Below are positions 8,297 through 16,285 of a stretch of 64,000 nucleotides of DNA, one piece after another. The DNA lies in NCBI GenBank assembly GCA_049324835.1, contig JBMOMT010000055.1, forward strand, positions 177,016 through 241,015, read 5' to 3'. The stretch comes from JBMOMT01 sp049324835. Its GTDB lineage: Bacteria > Chloroflexota > Anaerolineae > CAYNKW01. Numbering within the stretch: the first letter of the stretch is position 1; each line of letters opens with the position of its first letter. Under the pieces are notes generated by a model. It was given only the letters and a program-made list of their open reading frames with translations, ran no database searches and was not told where the DNA came from. The position numbers and the translations under genes were made by a program.

Positions 8297-9394
8297 TTAT
8301 GGGGCGGCTCTTTCTTGTGCTGCTGCCATGCCCCTGTGGCGCAGGCGCTGCCAGGGGCCATAGGCCACACCCATGACCAGATTGTAGACGATGTCTTTAG
8401 ATTTCAACGCCCGCTCAAAAACGGCCAGCCGGTAGCGGCTGTTGCATTTTACGAGACGAAAGTGCATCACGGCCTCGGCGCCCAGGTAATCTTTGAAGCG
8501 ATCCAGCGAAAGCTGCGGCGATCCGCCAAAGTTGACGTTGGGGAACTCGCCGGCCAGATCGGTGGCGGCGTGCCAGTACAGGGCCGGTATCCCGCCGGCC
8601 TCCACGAAACCTCGGGCGGAGCCCTGTCGCCAGAGGTAGGCGGTGTTATCCTGGCGGCTGAGTAGAACGACGACGCCGCCGACCAGTTGGCCTCCCTCGG
8701 TGCGGGCGGTGTACAGGCGGCAGCCATCGCGCTCCTGCATCCAATGAAAACGCCGCCGAAAAATCGCCTCCCAGCGCGCCGACGGCCGCCAGGAGAATTT
8801 GCCCATCGTACCGTGATAGAGCGGCAAAAAGGCGTCCATCGCCGGATCGCTTTCTTCCACGCCAAAGACAAACTGCTCGCCGGCCCGCTTGATCTCGCGC
8901 CGTTTCTCGCGATTCATATCCAACCAGGCGCGCTCGATATCGTCCATGCGCCAGATGTGGGTGTAGATCGGCTCGACCTGCCAGCCGCTCCTCAAAAAGG
9001 GACGGGCGTCCTGGAAGCTGGGATGGGTGTCCACGTCGATGTAAGCCAGACGCGCGGACATGCCTTCTGCCAGGGCCGACAGGATCTGGCGTTGTTTTGC
9101 GACCCGGCTGGCCCGCTGGTCAGGCATATCGGGAGACAGCAGCGGGCCGTTGTAGAAAAACTCAAAGCTGGCCGAAAGGGTCATGCCCCATCGCCGCTGG
9201 CAGGTGACGGCCTGGCCGCCCACCAGGCGGTTTTTGTCGAAACAGCCCAGGATGAGCAGACCCAGGTCAGGATCGGTTTCGCCGAGCATGTGCAGCCAGT
9301 CGGCGCGCAAAAAGACGTTGCCCTGCGGCGAATCGGCGACGAGGTCGTTCCAGGCCGGGTATTCGTTTGTCTCCAGTTCGCGCACCTCGACCAT
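8297..9394 (-). CDS. FemAB/GNAT-like acyltransferase
   Basis: The 365-residue protein resembles the FemAB-like GNAT family that sits in polysaccharide-export loci. Supporting features are the start ELETNEYPAWNDLV, VFLRADWLHML, the central RREIKRAG helix and the end YLWRQGS, followed by LYWHAATDLA. Such proteins are thought to transfer an amino-acyl or acyl group to a cell-wall or polysaccharide acceptor; the actual substrate is unknown. The ATG at 9394 is preferred because it lies one base after the stop of the upstream glycosyltransferase and begins the conserved region; upstream sequence in the same frame is the shadow of that gene. Confidence 0.8.
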   Translation of the reverse strand: MVEVRELETNEYPAWNDLVADSPQGNVFLRADWLHMLGETDPDLGLLILGCFDKNRLVGGQAVTCQRRWGMTLSASFEFFYNGPLLSPDMPDQRASRVAKQRQILSALAEGMSARLAYIDVDTHPSFQDARPFLRSGWQVEPIYTHIWRMDDIERAWLDMNREKRREIKRAGEQFVFGVEESDPAMDAFLPLYHGTMGKFSWRPSARWEAIFRRRFHWMQERDGCRLYTARTEGGQLVGGVVVLLSRQDNTAYLWRQGSARGFVEAGGIPALYWHAATDLAGEFPNVNFGGSPQLSLDRFKDYLGAEAVMHFRLVKCNSRYRLAVFERALKSKDIVYNLVMGVAYGPWQRLRHRGMAAAQERAAP

Positions 9395-9395
9395 T

Positions 9396-10451
9396 TCAGG
9401 CTCCTCCCACCTCGCGGGCCAGTTTGCCCAACCCGCGCACGTACACATCCAGGCTGAACTTTTCCTCCAGGGCGCGGCGGGCATTGGCTCCCATGCGCCG
9501 CGCCTCTTCCGGGTGATCCAGCAGGTGCCGGATCGTTTCACGCATGGCGGCCGGGTCGGCGGGCGGCACATAGAGGCCGGTTTCACCCTGCACGATGACG
9601 TCGGTCTGGCCGGGGGTGCGGCTGACGACCACCGCCTTGCCCATGGCCATCGCCTCCAGGATGGTGGTCACGCCAGCCTGAAAGTTCACCTCGTACAGCG
9701 GCACCACGACAAACATCGCTTCGGCATACACCCGGCGCAGCTCGAACAGGTCAAAGCGCTGCACGGTGACGTTGGGCGGGATGTTTTGATCGGCGGTGGT
9801 ATCGGCGCGCTTGCTCCACGGGCTGGCAGCCGCCAGCACCACCTCCACGTCCAGCCCGCGCACCGCCTCCAGCAGGGTGGGGTAATCGCGGAATTCCAGC
9901 CCAGCGCCGGCGATCATACGCCGCGGCGCGATGTCGGGCAGGGGTTTAAAAAACTCACCGTCGGCCTGAAAGGGGCTCCACACCACCCGCTCTGGCGGTA
10001 TACCCAGGCGCTCCTGGATGAAACGTTTTTGCCAGGTGGAATAGACCACGTAGCGGTCGATCTGGTTCTGGATGCGAAACAGGTCAAAGAAGCGGATTTT
10101 TTTGCCCACCGAAAGGATATGCACGATCATGATGTGTTTGGGGCGGCGGCGGCTGAATCTGGTCAGCACGGCCAGCGGGATGCCCACCTGCTCGCCGTCG
10201 CTCAAGATCAGCCGGTAGCGGCGGCGGCGCTGCCAGGCGGCCCAGGCCAGCGCCAGGTTGGCGCTGAGTCTATCCAGCAGCCGCCCCACAACACCCTGCG
10301 TGCGGCGCATCTGGCCGTAATCCAGAATGTCGGCCTGGATCTCGCGGGCGATCTCGAAATAATCGGCGCGCGGGCGCTCGCCGGCCTCGATCTGGGCCGC
10401 GCGCTGGGGGTCGATGGCGCCCGAGACGAGCAGCAGGTTACGCTGTGTCAT
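9396..10451 (-). CDS. Family 4-like glycosyltransferase
   Basis: The 351-residue protein has the two-domain GT-B layout. Its N-terminal domain is unusual (MTQRNLLLVSGAIDPQRAAQ, then a long helix with LILSDGEQVGIP). Its C-terminal domain is typical of GT4 (GIPPERVVWSPFQAD, then VVPLYEVNFQAGVTTILEAM with E-x7-type spacing, then GKAVVVSRTPGQTD). It probably adds one sugar to the growing lipid-linked repeat. A strong GGAGG ribosome site lies within the end of the upstream gene, whose stop is one base before this ATG, so the two are coupled. Confidence 0.83.
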   Translation of the reverse strand: MTQRNLLLVSGAIDPQRAAQIEAGERPRADYFEIAREIQADILDYGQMRRTQGVVGRLLDRLSANLALAWAAWQRRRRYRLILSDGEQVGIPLAVLTRFSRRRPKHIMIVHILSVGKKIRFFDLFRIQNQIDRYVVYSTWQKRFIQERLGIPPERVVWSPFQADGEFFKPLPDIAPRRMIAGAGLEFRDYPTLLEAVRGLDVEVVLAAASPWSKRADTTADQNIPPNVTVQRFDLFELRRVYAEAMFVVVPLYEVNFQAGVTTILEAMAMGKAVVVSRTPGQTDVIVQGETGLYVPPADPAAMRETIRHLLDHPEEARRMGANARRALEEKFSLDVYVRGLGKLAREVGGA

Positions 10452-10452
10452 G

Positions 10453-11547
10453 TCACCTCCTGGTCACGTTCTTGATCACGTCCAGCAGCCGGTGGGTGTT
10501 GGTCACGGCGTCAAAGCCCTCTTGCACGATGCGCCGGCCCCGCTGGCCCATCTGCACGCGCAGCGCCGGGTTCTCGACGAGGATTTCCAGGGCGCCGGCC
10601 AGTTCCGCCGCGTCACCCGGCGCGATGAGAAAACCACTCTCGCCGTGGGCCACCAGTTCGGGGATGCCGGCCACACGGGTCGAGATCACCGGCAGCCCGG
10701 CGGCCATGGCCTCCGAGAGCACCATCGGCAGGCAATCGCCCCAGGTGGGCAGGCAGAAAACGTCGGCCTGGTGGTAGAGCCGCACCAGACGTGGATCGTT
10801 GGGCACGATGTCGTCGTAGACAAACAGACCCGGCGCCGGCTCGATGGCCGAGCGGGTGACCAGGTGCAGCTCGGCGCGGTCCTGGAAACGCCGCCGAAAG
10901 ACCTCGATGAGCAGATCGCCGCCCTTGCGGGGCAGGTTGCCGCCCACAAAGATGATCTTGACCGGGCCGTCGGCCGCGGCTGCCCGTGGCTCCGGGCGCG
11001 CCCAGTAGTCAGGATTGACGCCGGGCGGGATGACGCCGATCTTGCCGGCGGGGAGGCCGTAATCGTCCACCAGCGAGCGTTTGGCCCAATCGACCCACGT
11101 CACCAGCGCCGCCGCCGATTGGAAGGCGCGGCGGTTCAGGCGGAACTTCCAGGCCTCCAGCCACGCGGCCTGCCGGGCGTGATCGTAGAACTGGCCCAGG
11201 CTGTCGTAATTGATCGGCGTGGCGTCGAGGGAAACGACGGCCGGCACGCGCCGCATCAGGTCTGTGGAAAAGACGGCCGGCACCTGGGTGTGGAAAAAGA
11301 GGGCGTCGATTTTCTGCCGCCGCAGCAACCCGGCCACGGCGCGGCGCGCCCGCCAGCCGGCGCGCACCGTCCAGTTGCCATAGCCGGGCAGGCGGCGCGC
11401 CATCCCTGCCCGCTCGAAAGGGATTTTGAGCCAGTGCGGCACGATGGCCGGATCGGTGGGCACGTTGGTTTCCAGGTTTTTGGTGTGGGTCACGTGGCCC
11501 AGAGTCTGCTCCAGAACAAAGGCGATGTGGTATCGTTTGCTCATCAT
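10453..11547 (-). CDS. Family 4 glycosyltransferase, paralogue of 12450-13547
   Basis: The 364-residue GT-B protein has the GT4 donor domain (GVIPPGVNPDYW, VGGNLPRKGGDLL, PMVLSEAMAAGLPVIS). Its N-terminal half shares unusual landmarks with the protein at 12450-13547: VLEQTLGH near the start, a TPINYDS motif, and RKGGDLLIEVFRR. The two are probably an old duplication flanking the lipoprotein gene. Two consecutive ATG codons are available for the start at 11547. The substrate is unknown. Confidence 0.86.
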   Translation of the reverse strand: MMSKRYHIAFVLEQTLGHVTHTKNLETNVPTDPAIVPHWLKIPFERAGMARRLPGYGNWTVRAGWRARRAVAGLLRRQKIDALFFHTQVPAVFSTDLMRRVPAVVSLDATPINYDSLGQFYDHARQAAWLEAWKFRLNRRAFQSAAALVTWVDWAKRSLVDDYGLPAGKIGVIPPGVNPDYWARPEPRAAAADGPVKIIFVGGNLPRKGGDLLIEVFRRRFQDRAELHLVTRSAIEPAPGLFVYDDIVPNDPRLVRLYHQADVFCLPTWGDCLPMVLSEAMAAGLPVISTRVAGIPELVAHGESGFLIAPGDAAELAGALEILVENPALRVQMGQRGRRIVQEGFDAVTNTHRLLDVIKNVTRR

Positions 11548-11560
11548 CGGTCTCCGGCGG

Positions 11561-12328
11561 TCAGTAGCCTACCAATACGATATCGTCCAGGTAAAAGGTG
11601 TTGAAATACGCATCGTCGTTCTTGATGTAAAAGGCGGTGATAAAGGTATAGACCGGGTCGTAGGGCAGCTCGTCGAGCCAGACCTCCACCGGGGCCCAGG
11701 TTTCGGGCGGGATGGCGCGGTTGAAGCCCAGGTAATAGAGCCGCGTCTCGGAGAAAAACGGCCCGCGGGCCTCGTCGATTTCCACCGAATCGTCGTCGGG
11801 CGAGAAATCGGGCCGGGTGTTGCTGCCCAGCACGGTGACGGTGAGCTCGTCCAGCGCGATGCCCTGCGGCCCGCCGTTGAGCCAAAAGCGCAGCCCGGCG
11901 TAATCGTCGCGCAGGTAGCTGCGGCCCTCCGGATCGGCCACGCCGATCAGCACCGCGCCCGCGCCCCGGAGCGGCGTGGCCGCTATGGATTGGCTGCCGC
12001 CGTGCACCGGCGATCCATTGGCCGCGTCGAGAGCCATGTCCCAACTGTGGTCCAGGCTCCAGCCGGGCGCCAGGGCATCGTCATAGATGACCGTCGTCGA
12101 TGGCTCATCGACGGTGGGTGAAGGCTCTGGCGTCGCTCCGGCGGCCGGCGCAGTCGGCGTGGGTGTAGGCGCGGGCCGGGGCGTGGCGGGCGGTATCACC
12201 GGCAGAAACAGCGCCGAGACCGTTTCCGTCGGTACGGCCCCGGTGGGGGTGGCCGTCCCGCTGCCGCAGCCGGCCATCGACGCTGCCAGCAGCAGAGCGC
12301 CCCAGACGAGCCATCGTATCTGTTTCAC
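11561..12328 (-). CDS. Lipoprotein with Thr/Pro linker and a possible carbohydrate-binding-like beta domain
   Basis: The likely start is GTG at 12328, giving 255 residues beginning with a lipoprotein signal (hydrophobic stretch, then SMAGCGSG with the lipobox Cys at about residue 20). Upstream in-frame codons run through an intergenic palindrome cluster and look non-coding. A T/P-rich linker (about 30-75) leads to a C-terminal beta-rich domain that starts IYDDALAPGW and ends YLDDIVLVGY; this pattern is common in surface carbohydrate-binding modules, but the assignment is inferred. It lies between two paralogous glycosyltransferases. The ribosome site before the GTG is weak, so the start is uncertain. 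Confidence 0.7.
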   Translation of the reverse strand: MKQIRWLVWGALLLAASMAGCGSGTATPTGAVPTETVSALFLPVIPPATPRPAPTPTPTAPAAGATPEPSPTVDEPSTTVIYDDALAPGWSLDHSWDMALDAANGSPVHGGSQSIAATPLRGAGAVLIGVADPEGRSYLRDDYAGLRFWLNGGPQGIALDELTVTVLGSNTRPDFSPDDDSVEIDEARGPFFSETRLYYLGFNRAIPPETWAPVEVWLDELPYDPVYTFITAFYIKNDDAYFNTFYLDDIVLVGY

Positions 12329-12366
12329 GCTTTTTGCGTATCTTTTCAAAAAGTGGGGGCGAGTAG

Positions 12367-12408
12367 CGCAATTTGACAAATTGCGTCCTGGCAAGTTGCC
12401 AACTTGCC
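12367..12408. repeat. Two back-to-back 19-base perfect palindromes
   Basis: CGCAATTTGACAAATTGCG (12367-12385) and GGCAAGTTGCCAACTTGCC (12390-12408) each have perfect 9-base arms around one central base and are separated by TCCT. They lie between the glycosyltransferase stop at 12450 and the lipoprotein start at 12328. They look like a REP-type or stem-loop repeat; no T-run follows on the minus strand. Confidence 0.85.
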
Positions 12409-12449
12409 CTACATCCTGTCCCAAGTTATTGAGAAGATACCTTTTTGCC

Positions 12450-13547
12450 TTATTTCCCATGCGTTTCCACCGCTGCCTGTTTCACCAGCGCCAGCAGCCG
12501 GGCGACGTTTTTTTGCGCGTCGAATCTGTTCTCGGCCGCCTGTCGCGCCCTCAGGCCCATCTCGGCCCGCAGCGACGGGTTTTCGACCAGCGCGCGCAGC
12601 GATTGGGCCAGCGCGTTGGCGTCGTCCGGCGGCACGATGAACCCCGTCTGGCTGTGGGTCACCACGTCGGCGATGCCGCCGCTGCGGGCGACCACCGCCG
12701 GCAGCCCGGCGGCCTGGGCCTCCACAGCCGCGATGCCGAACGCCTCGGCGCGGCTGGGCAGCACGAAAACGTGGCTCTGCTGGTATAACCCGATCAGCTC
12801 CGGGCTGTTGGGCTTCATGTGATGGTAAACGCGGATGCCCGGCTCGTGGGGCACGGCCTCCCGCGTGACCAGGTGCAGCTCCACCCGTTCCCGGTCCATC
12901 TGGCGAAAGACCTCCAGCAACAGATCGCCGCCTTTGCGCCAGAAATCGCCGCCCACAAAGAGCAGCCGCACCCGGCCGCCCTCCGGCCTGGCCTGCCCCC
13001 CGGCCGGCCGCCAGCGAGTCAGATCGACGCCCGGCGGAATGACCTGGATGCGCGCCTCTGGCACGCCATAGTCTGCCAGCAGCGACTGCCGCACCCAATG
13101 CGACCAGGGCACCACCCACGCTGCTCCCTGGAACACGCGCCGGCTGGCCCGGTATTTGAGCCCCTTGAGCGGGCCGCGCCGGTCGGCGCGGTGGCCGTAG
13201 GCCCGGCCCATGCTGTCGTACTGGATGGGTGTGATGTCGGTGATGACCACCGCCGGGGCGCGGCGGAAATGGCCCAGCGAGAGCACGGCCGGCACCTGGG
13301 TGTTAAAGACAGCCACGTCGAAAGGGCCGTTTTCCAGCCCGCGGCGCACCTGCCACAGGCCGCGCAGTGGGCCCTTGATGCCGCCCGGCACAAGGGGCAG
13401 TCGCTCCCAGCGCCCGTTTTCCTGCCAGTAGGTCACCTCCACCCAGCGGGCGTCTATTTCCGGCTCGGCGCTGGCAAAGCGGCGCAGGTTGCGGTAAAAG
13501 GTCTGGTGGCCGATCTGTTGTTCCATCACAAAACAGACACGAATCAC
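12450..13547 (-). CDS. Family 4 glycosyltransferase, paralogue of 10453-11547
   Basis: The 365-residue GT-B enzyme has IQVIPPGVDLTRW, FVGGDFWRKGGDLLLEVFRQ and FGIAAVEAQAAGLPAVVA, the GT4 donor-binding region. Near the start it has VMEQQIGH and in the middle TPIQYDSMG, shared in modified form with the paralogue 1 kb downstream. The GTG at 13547 directly begins the first beta strand (IRVCFVMEQ). It is 4 bases upstream of the acetyltransferase stop at 13552, so the genes are tightly packed. Confidence 0.86.
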   Translation of the reverse strand: MIRVCFVMEQQIGHQTFYRNLRRFASAEPEIDARWVEVTYWQENGRWERLPLVPGGIKGPLRGLWQVRRGLENGPFDVAVFNTQVPAVLSLGHFRRAPAVVITDITPIQYDSMGRAYGHRADRRGPLKGLKYRASRRVFQGAAWVVPWSHWVRQSLLADYGVPEARIQVIPPGVDLTRWRPAGGQARPEGGRVRLLFVGGDFWRKGGDLLLEVFRQMDRERVELHLVTREAVPHEPGIRVYHHMKPNSPELIGLYQQSHVFVLPSRAEAFGIAAVEAQAAGLPAVVARSGGIADVVTHSQTGFIVPPDDANALAQSLRALVENPSLRAEMGLRARQAAENRFDAQKNVARLLALVKQAAVETHGK

Positions 13548-13551
13548 GGTC

Positions 13552-14094
13552 TCAACTCTCCAGCCGCTGGCTGTGCTGCCGGATCACCCGGCCCGGAATG
13601 CCCACCACGGTGGCCCCATCGGGCACGTCGTGGATGACCACCGCGTTGGCCCCGATGGTCACATCGTCGCCGATGTGGATGCCGCCCAGCACCCTGGCCC
13701 CGGCGCCGATGAAAACGTTATCGCCGATGTCGGGAAAGGCCCACTCGTTGCGCATGCCGATGGTCACGGCGGCAATGATGCTGGCGTTGCGGCCCATGCG
13801 GCGGCACATGATCACCGTGCCGATGGGGTGAGCGATGTACAGCCCGCCGCCAATGTCCGCCCCGGATGGAATCTCCAGGCCGTAGCGGCTGTAAATCACC
13901 CGTTGCAGCCAGCCCGGCGCCAAGGGCACTCGCTTTTGCTTGAGCCAGCCGGCCAGCCGGAACAAAAAGGTGGCCCGCACCGGCATGTGCTGCACGAACA
14001 GGCGCAGCACCGTGCGCGGCGTGAGGTCGGCATCGCGGGCGATCTTGCCGGGCGCCACCCAACGTTTCAGGTCTTCCCGAAAAAGCTCTAGCAT
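13552..14094 (-). CDS. Serine-acetyltransferase-like hexapeptide acyltransferase
   Basis: The protein of about 180 residues has an N-terminal helical part (MLELFREDLKRWV) like CysE and a left-handed beta-helix with IGGGLYIAHPIGTVI, the catalytic His of this family being in the AHP segment, and a C-terminal GIPGRVIR. In polysaccharide loci such proteins usually O-acetylate a sugar rather than make O-acetylserine. The ATG at 14094 is chosen because it overlaps the stop of the upstream GT2 gene in the string ATGCTAG. A longer version from 14142 would overlap that gene further. Confidence 0.85.
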   Translation of the reverse strand: MLELFREDLKRWVAPGKIARDADLTPRTVLRLFVQHMPVRATFLFRLAGWLKQKRVPLAPGWLQRVIYSRYGLEIPSGADIGGGLYIAHPIGTVIMCRRMGRNASIIAAVTIGMRNEWAFPDIGDNVFIGAGARVLGGIHIGDDVTIGANAVVIHDVPDGATVVGIPGRVIRQHSQRLES

Positions 14095-15125
14095 GGCCCC
14101 TTCTCCGATGCACCTGGCGCATGGCGGGCGATCAATTGCCAAAAGGCGGCGGTGCTGCCCATCTCGTCGCGCACGCCCTGGTAGTGCAGCAGGTTAAAAA
14201 CACCGCTGTAGGCGTAGCGCGGCAGAGCGCGAATGCCGGCGCCGTCGCCCAGCCGGGCCAGCCGGCTCAGCAGCGCCACAGCCAGGGTTTTGCGTCCCTC
14301 GTGGCCCACGCACAGCCGGGCCAATGCCCGCACCAGACCGTTGCGCCCGTGAAACTCGCTGGCGACGGCGGGCAGCAGCCAGTCCTGGCCCTTGTTGCGG
14401 GTCATGATCACGTCGTAGCGACCGTACAGGTAGGGTGTGCGGCACCAGGATTCAAAGCTGCGCTCGGCATAGTGCAGGCCCTGGGCTGCCGGGTTGAAAA
14501 AGAACACCAGGCCGCGGTCGGCCAGCCGGTAGCCCAGCTCGACATCTTCGGCGCGGCGAAAGCTGGGGTCAAAGCCGCCGGCGGCGACGATCTCGTCCCG
14601 CGGCAGCGAGGTGTTGCCGGTGTAGAACTGGCGGGCGCCAGGCTGCCATTCGCCGGACGTCATGGCCTGATATTGTTTGTCGAGCATGGCCTCTTCCCAG
14701 CGCACCCAGGCCGAGCGGGGGAATTCGCTGTCGGGCGGGGGGAGCATGGGCCCCAGCACCACGGCGCGGGCGTGCCGCTCGTGATAGCGCAGGTGCTCGG
14801 CCATCCAGGCCGGGGCAGGGATCACGTCGTCGTCGATAAAGAGCACGATCTGGCCGCGGGCCTGGGCCACGCCGTTGTTACGCGCCACGGCTACCCCCAG
14901 GTTTTCCTGGAACAGGCAGCGCATGGCAAAAGGCGGCTGCTGGGCGGCCAACCACTCGTTGGTGCCGTCGCTGGAGCCATCGGAAACGACGATGGCTTCC
15001 CAACGGTGCACGGGCACGGTCTGCCGGGCCAGGGCCGCCAGCACTCGCTCCAGGCGATCGCGGCGGTTGTAGGTGGGCAGCACCACGCTGACCTGGAGTG
15101 GCGGCGATGGATTGGACTGGTTCAT
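14088..15125 (-). CDS. Family 2 glycosyltransferase
   Basis: The protein of 345 residues has the classic GT2 start VSVVLPTYNRRDRLERVL, VSDGSSDGT, and the metal-binding FIDDDV (a DxD variant), then the acceptor region with GGFDPSFRRAEDVELGYRL, where ED is the likely catalytic base. It should add a sugar to the lipid-linked precursor in the cytoplasm. The start at 15125 (MNQSN) is preferred over 15149 because GGTAGGAA lies just upstream and no overlap with the preceding gene is then needed. Confidence 0.9.
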   Translation of the reverse strand: MNQSNPSPPLQVSVVLPTYNRRDRLERVLAALARQTVPVHRWEAIVVSDGSSDGTNEWLAAQQPPFAMRCLFQENLGVAVARNNGVAQARGQIVLFIDDDVIPAPAWMAEHLRYHERHARAVVLGPMLPPPDSEFPRSAWVRWEEAMLDKQYQAMTSGEWQPGARQFYTGNTSLPRDEIVAAGGFDPSFRRAEDVELGYRLADRGLVFFFNPAAQGLHYAERSFESWCRTPYLYGRYDVIMTRNKGQDWLLPAVASEFHGRNGLVRALARLCVGHEGRKTLAVALLSRLARLGDGAGIRALPRYAYSGVFNLLHYQGVRDEMGSTAAFWQLIARHAPGASEKGPC

Positions 15126-15132
15126 GATGTTC

Positions 15133-15681
15133 CTACCCCAATTCTTCATCCAGTTGACGAATCACCCGGGCGGGCACGCCAGCGGCCACGCAGCGCGGCG
15201 GCAGATCGCGCGTCACCACACTGCCCGCGCCGACGGTCGAATCGTGGCCGATGGTCACGCCTTTGAGCACGATGACCCGCGCCCCCAGCCAGACGTTCTC
15301 TTCCAGGACGATGGGCGCAGAGGCGGGGCGTTCGTCGCGCCGCTGCGGGTCGATCTGGTGAAAGTCGTTGTCCATGATGATGACGTGGGTGCCGATGGAG
15401 CAGCGATGGCCGATGCGCACCAGTTGGTTGGCCGAGATGGAACAGCCATAGTTGATGAACACGCCGTCGCCCACTTCCAGCCGCCCCTCGGCGCCGCTCA
15501 CCAATTCGCAGCGCGCCACGGTGCTCACCAGGCGCAGTCGCTGGCCGAAACGCATGACGCCCCAGTTGCGGATCACCGGCCGCCCCCACACCCGCGCCCG
15601 CGGCCCGATCTGAGCCTGGCGCAGGTACCATCGCGCCCGCAGCACGGCCATTGCATTGCCCCAAACATCGCGCCACTTCAT
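15133..15681 (-). CDS. Hexapeptide-repeat acyltransferase (maltose/galactoside O-acetyltransferase type)
   Basis: The 182-residue protein is a left-handed beta-helix with many I-G-x-x-x-x repeats. It has the catalytic pattern GTHVIIMDNDFHQIDP, where the His in DFH corresponds to the catalytic His of maltose-acetyltransferase-like enzymes, and a C-terminal AAGVPARVIR. It probably O-acetylates a sugar of the polysaccharide. It follows a second acyltransferase gene 3 bases upstream; the two have different N-termini and are related but not close copies. Confidence 0.88.
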   Translation of the reverse strand: MKWRDVWGNAMAVLRARWYLRQAQIGPRARVWGRPVIRNWGVMRFGQRLRLVSTVARCELVSGAEGRLEVGDGVFINYGCSISANQLVRIGHRCSIGTHVIIMDNDFHQIDPQRRDERPASAPIVLEENVWLGARVIVLKGVTIGHDSTVGAGSVVTRDLPPRCVAAGVPARVIRQLDEELG

Positions 15682-15684
15682 TCT

Positions 15685-16275
15685 TTAATCCTCTGGCAGT
15701 TCCTTGATCACTTGGGCTGGCACGCCGCCCACCACCACGTTGGGCGGCACGTCTTTGGTCACCAGCGCCCCGGCTGCCACCACCGCCCCCGGCCCGATGG
15801 TCACTCCCGGCAGAATGGTGGAGCGGGCGCCGATCCAACAGCCATCGCCGATGACGATGGGCAGCGAGTAACGCTCGCCGCTGCGCCAAAAGGCCGGCCC
15901 CAGCCGGTGGTTATCGGTGATAAACACCACGTGGTGGCCCACTCCCACCCGGCTGCCGATGGTGATCGGCCCGTTGAGGTTCATGTAGCAGGGCCAGTTG
16001 ATGCGGCTGTTTTCGCCCACCTTGAGCCGGGAATAGATATCACCCTGGCCGTTGAAATCGATCTTGCCCCAGACCACACTCGTCCGGCCGATGTCAAAGC
16101 CGATGGCGCGGTAGAGGCGCGTCCGCAGGCGGGCGCCCACCTGGTAGGGCAAAAACGAGAGGAAAAAGTTGGCCAGGTGCAGGCGCGGGTGCAGGGCGGC
16201 GGTTTCTTCGCGCCACACGCGGCGGGCTTTGGCCGCCAGGGTTTCGTTCAGACGTTCCTCTCGAACCACAGCCAT
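15685..16275 (-). CDS. Hexapeptide-repeat acyltransferase
   Basis: The protein of about 196 residues is a beta-helix acyltransferase with GHHVVFITDNHRLGP holding the likely catalytic His (DNH), PIVIGDGCWIGARSTILPG and a GGVPAQVIK end. The N-terminal 50 residues are helical and include a hydrophobic stretch (LANFFLSFLPY) that may touch the membrane. The ATG at 16275 is chosen because GAGGAG is correctly spaced before it; an ATG at 16296 would overlap the O-antigen-ligase-like gene. An O-acetylation role in polysaccharide decoration is inferred. Confidence 0.87.
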   Translation of the reverse strand: MAVVREERLNETLAAKARRVWREETAALHPRLHLANFFLSFLPYQVGARLRTRLYRAIGFDIGRTSVVWGKIDFNGQGDIYSRLKVGENSRINWPCYMNLNGPITIGSRVGVGHHVVFITDNHRLGPAFWRSGERYSLPIVIGDGCWIGARSTILPGVTIGPGAVVAAGALVTKDVPPNVVVGGVPAQVIKELPED

Positions 16276-16285
16276 CGATCGCTCC

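Noticed and set aside
15133..16275. Neighbouring acyltransferases as a recent duplication
   Set aside because: They share the beta-helix fold and catalytic His but differ in N-termini and in most repeats, so only remote relation is supported.
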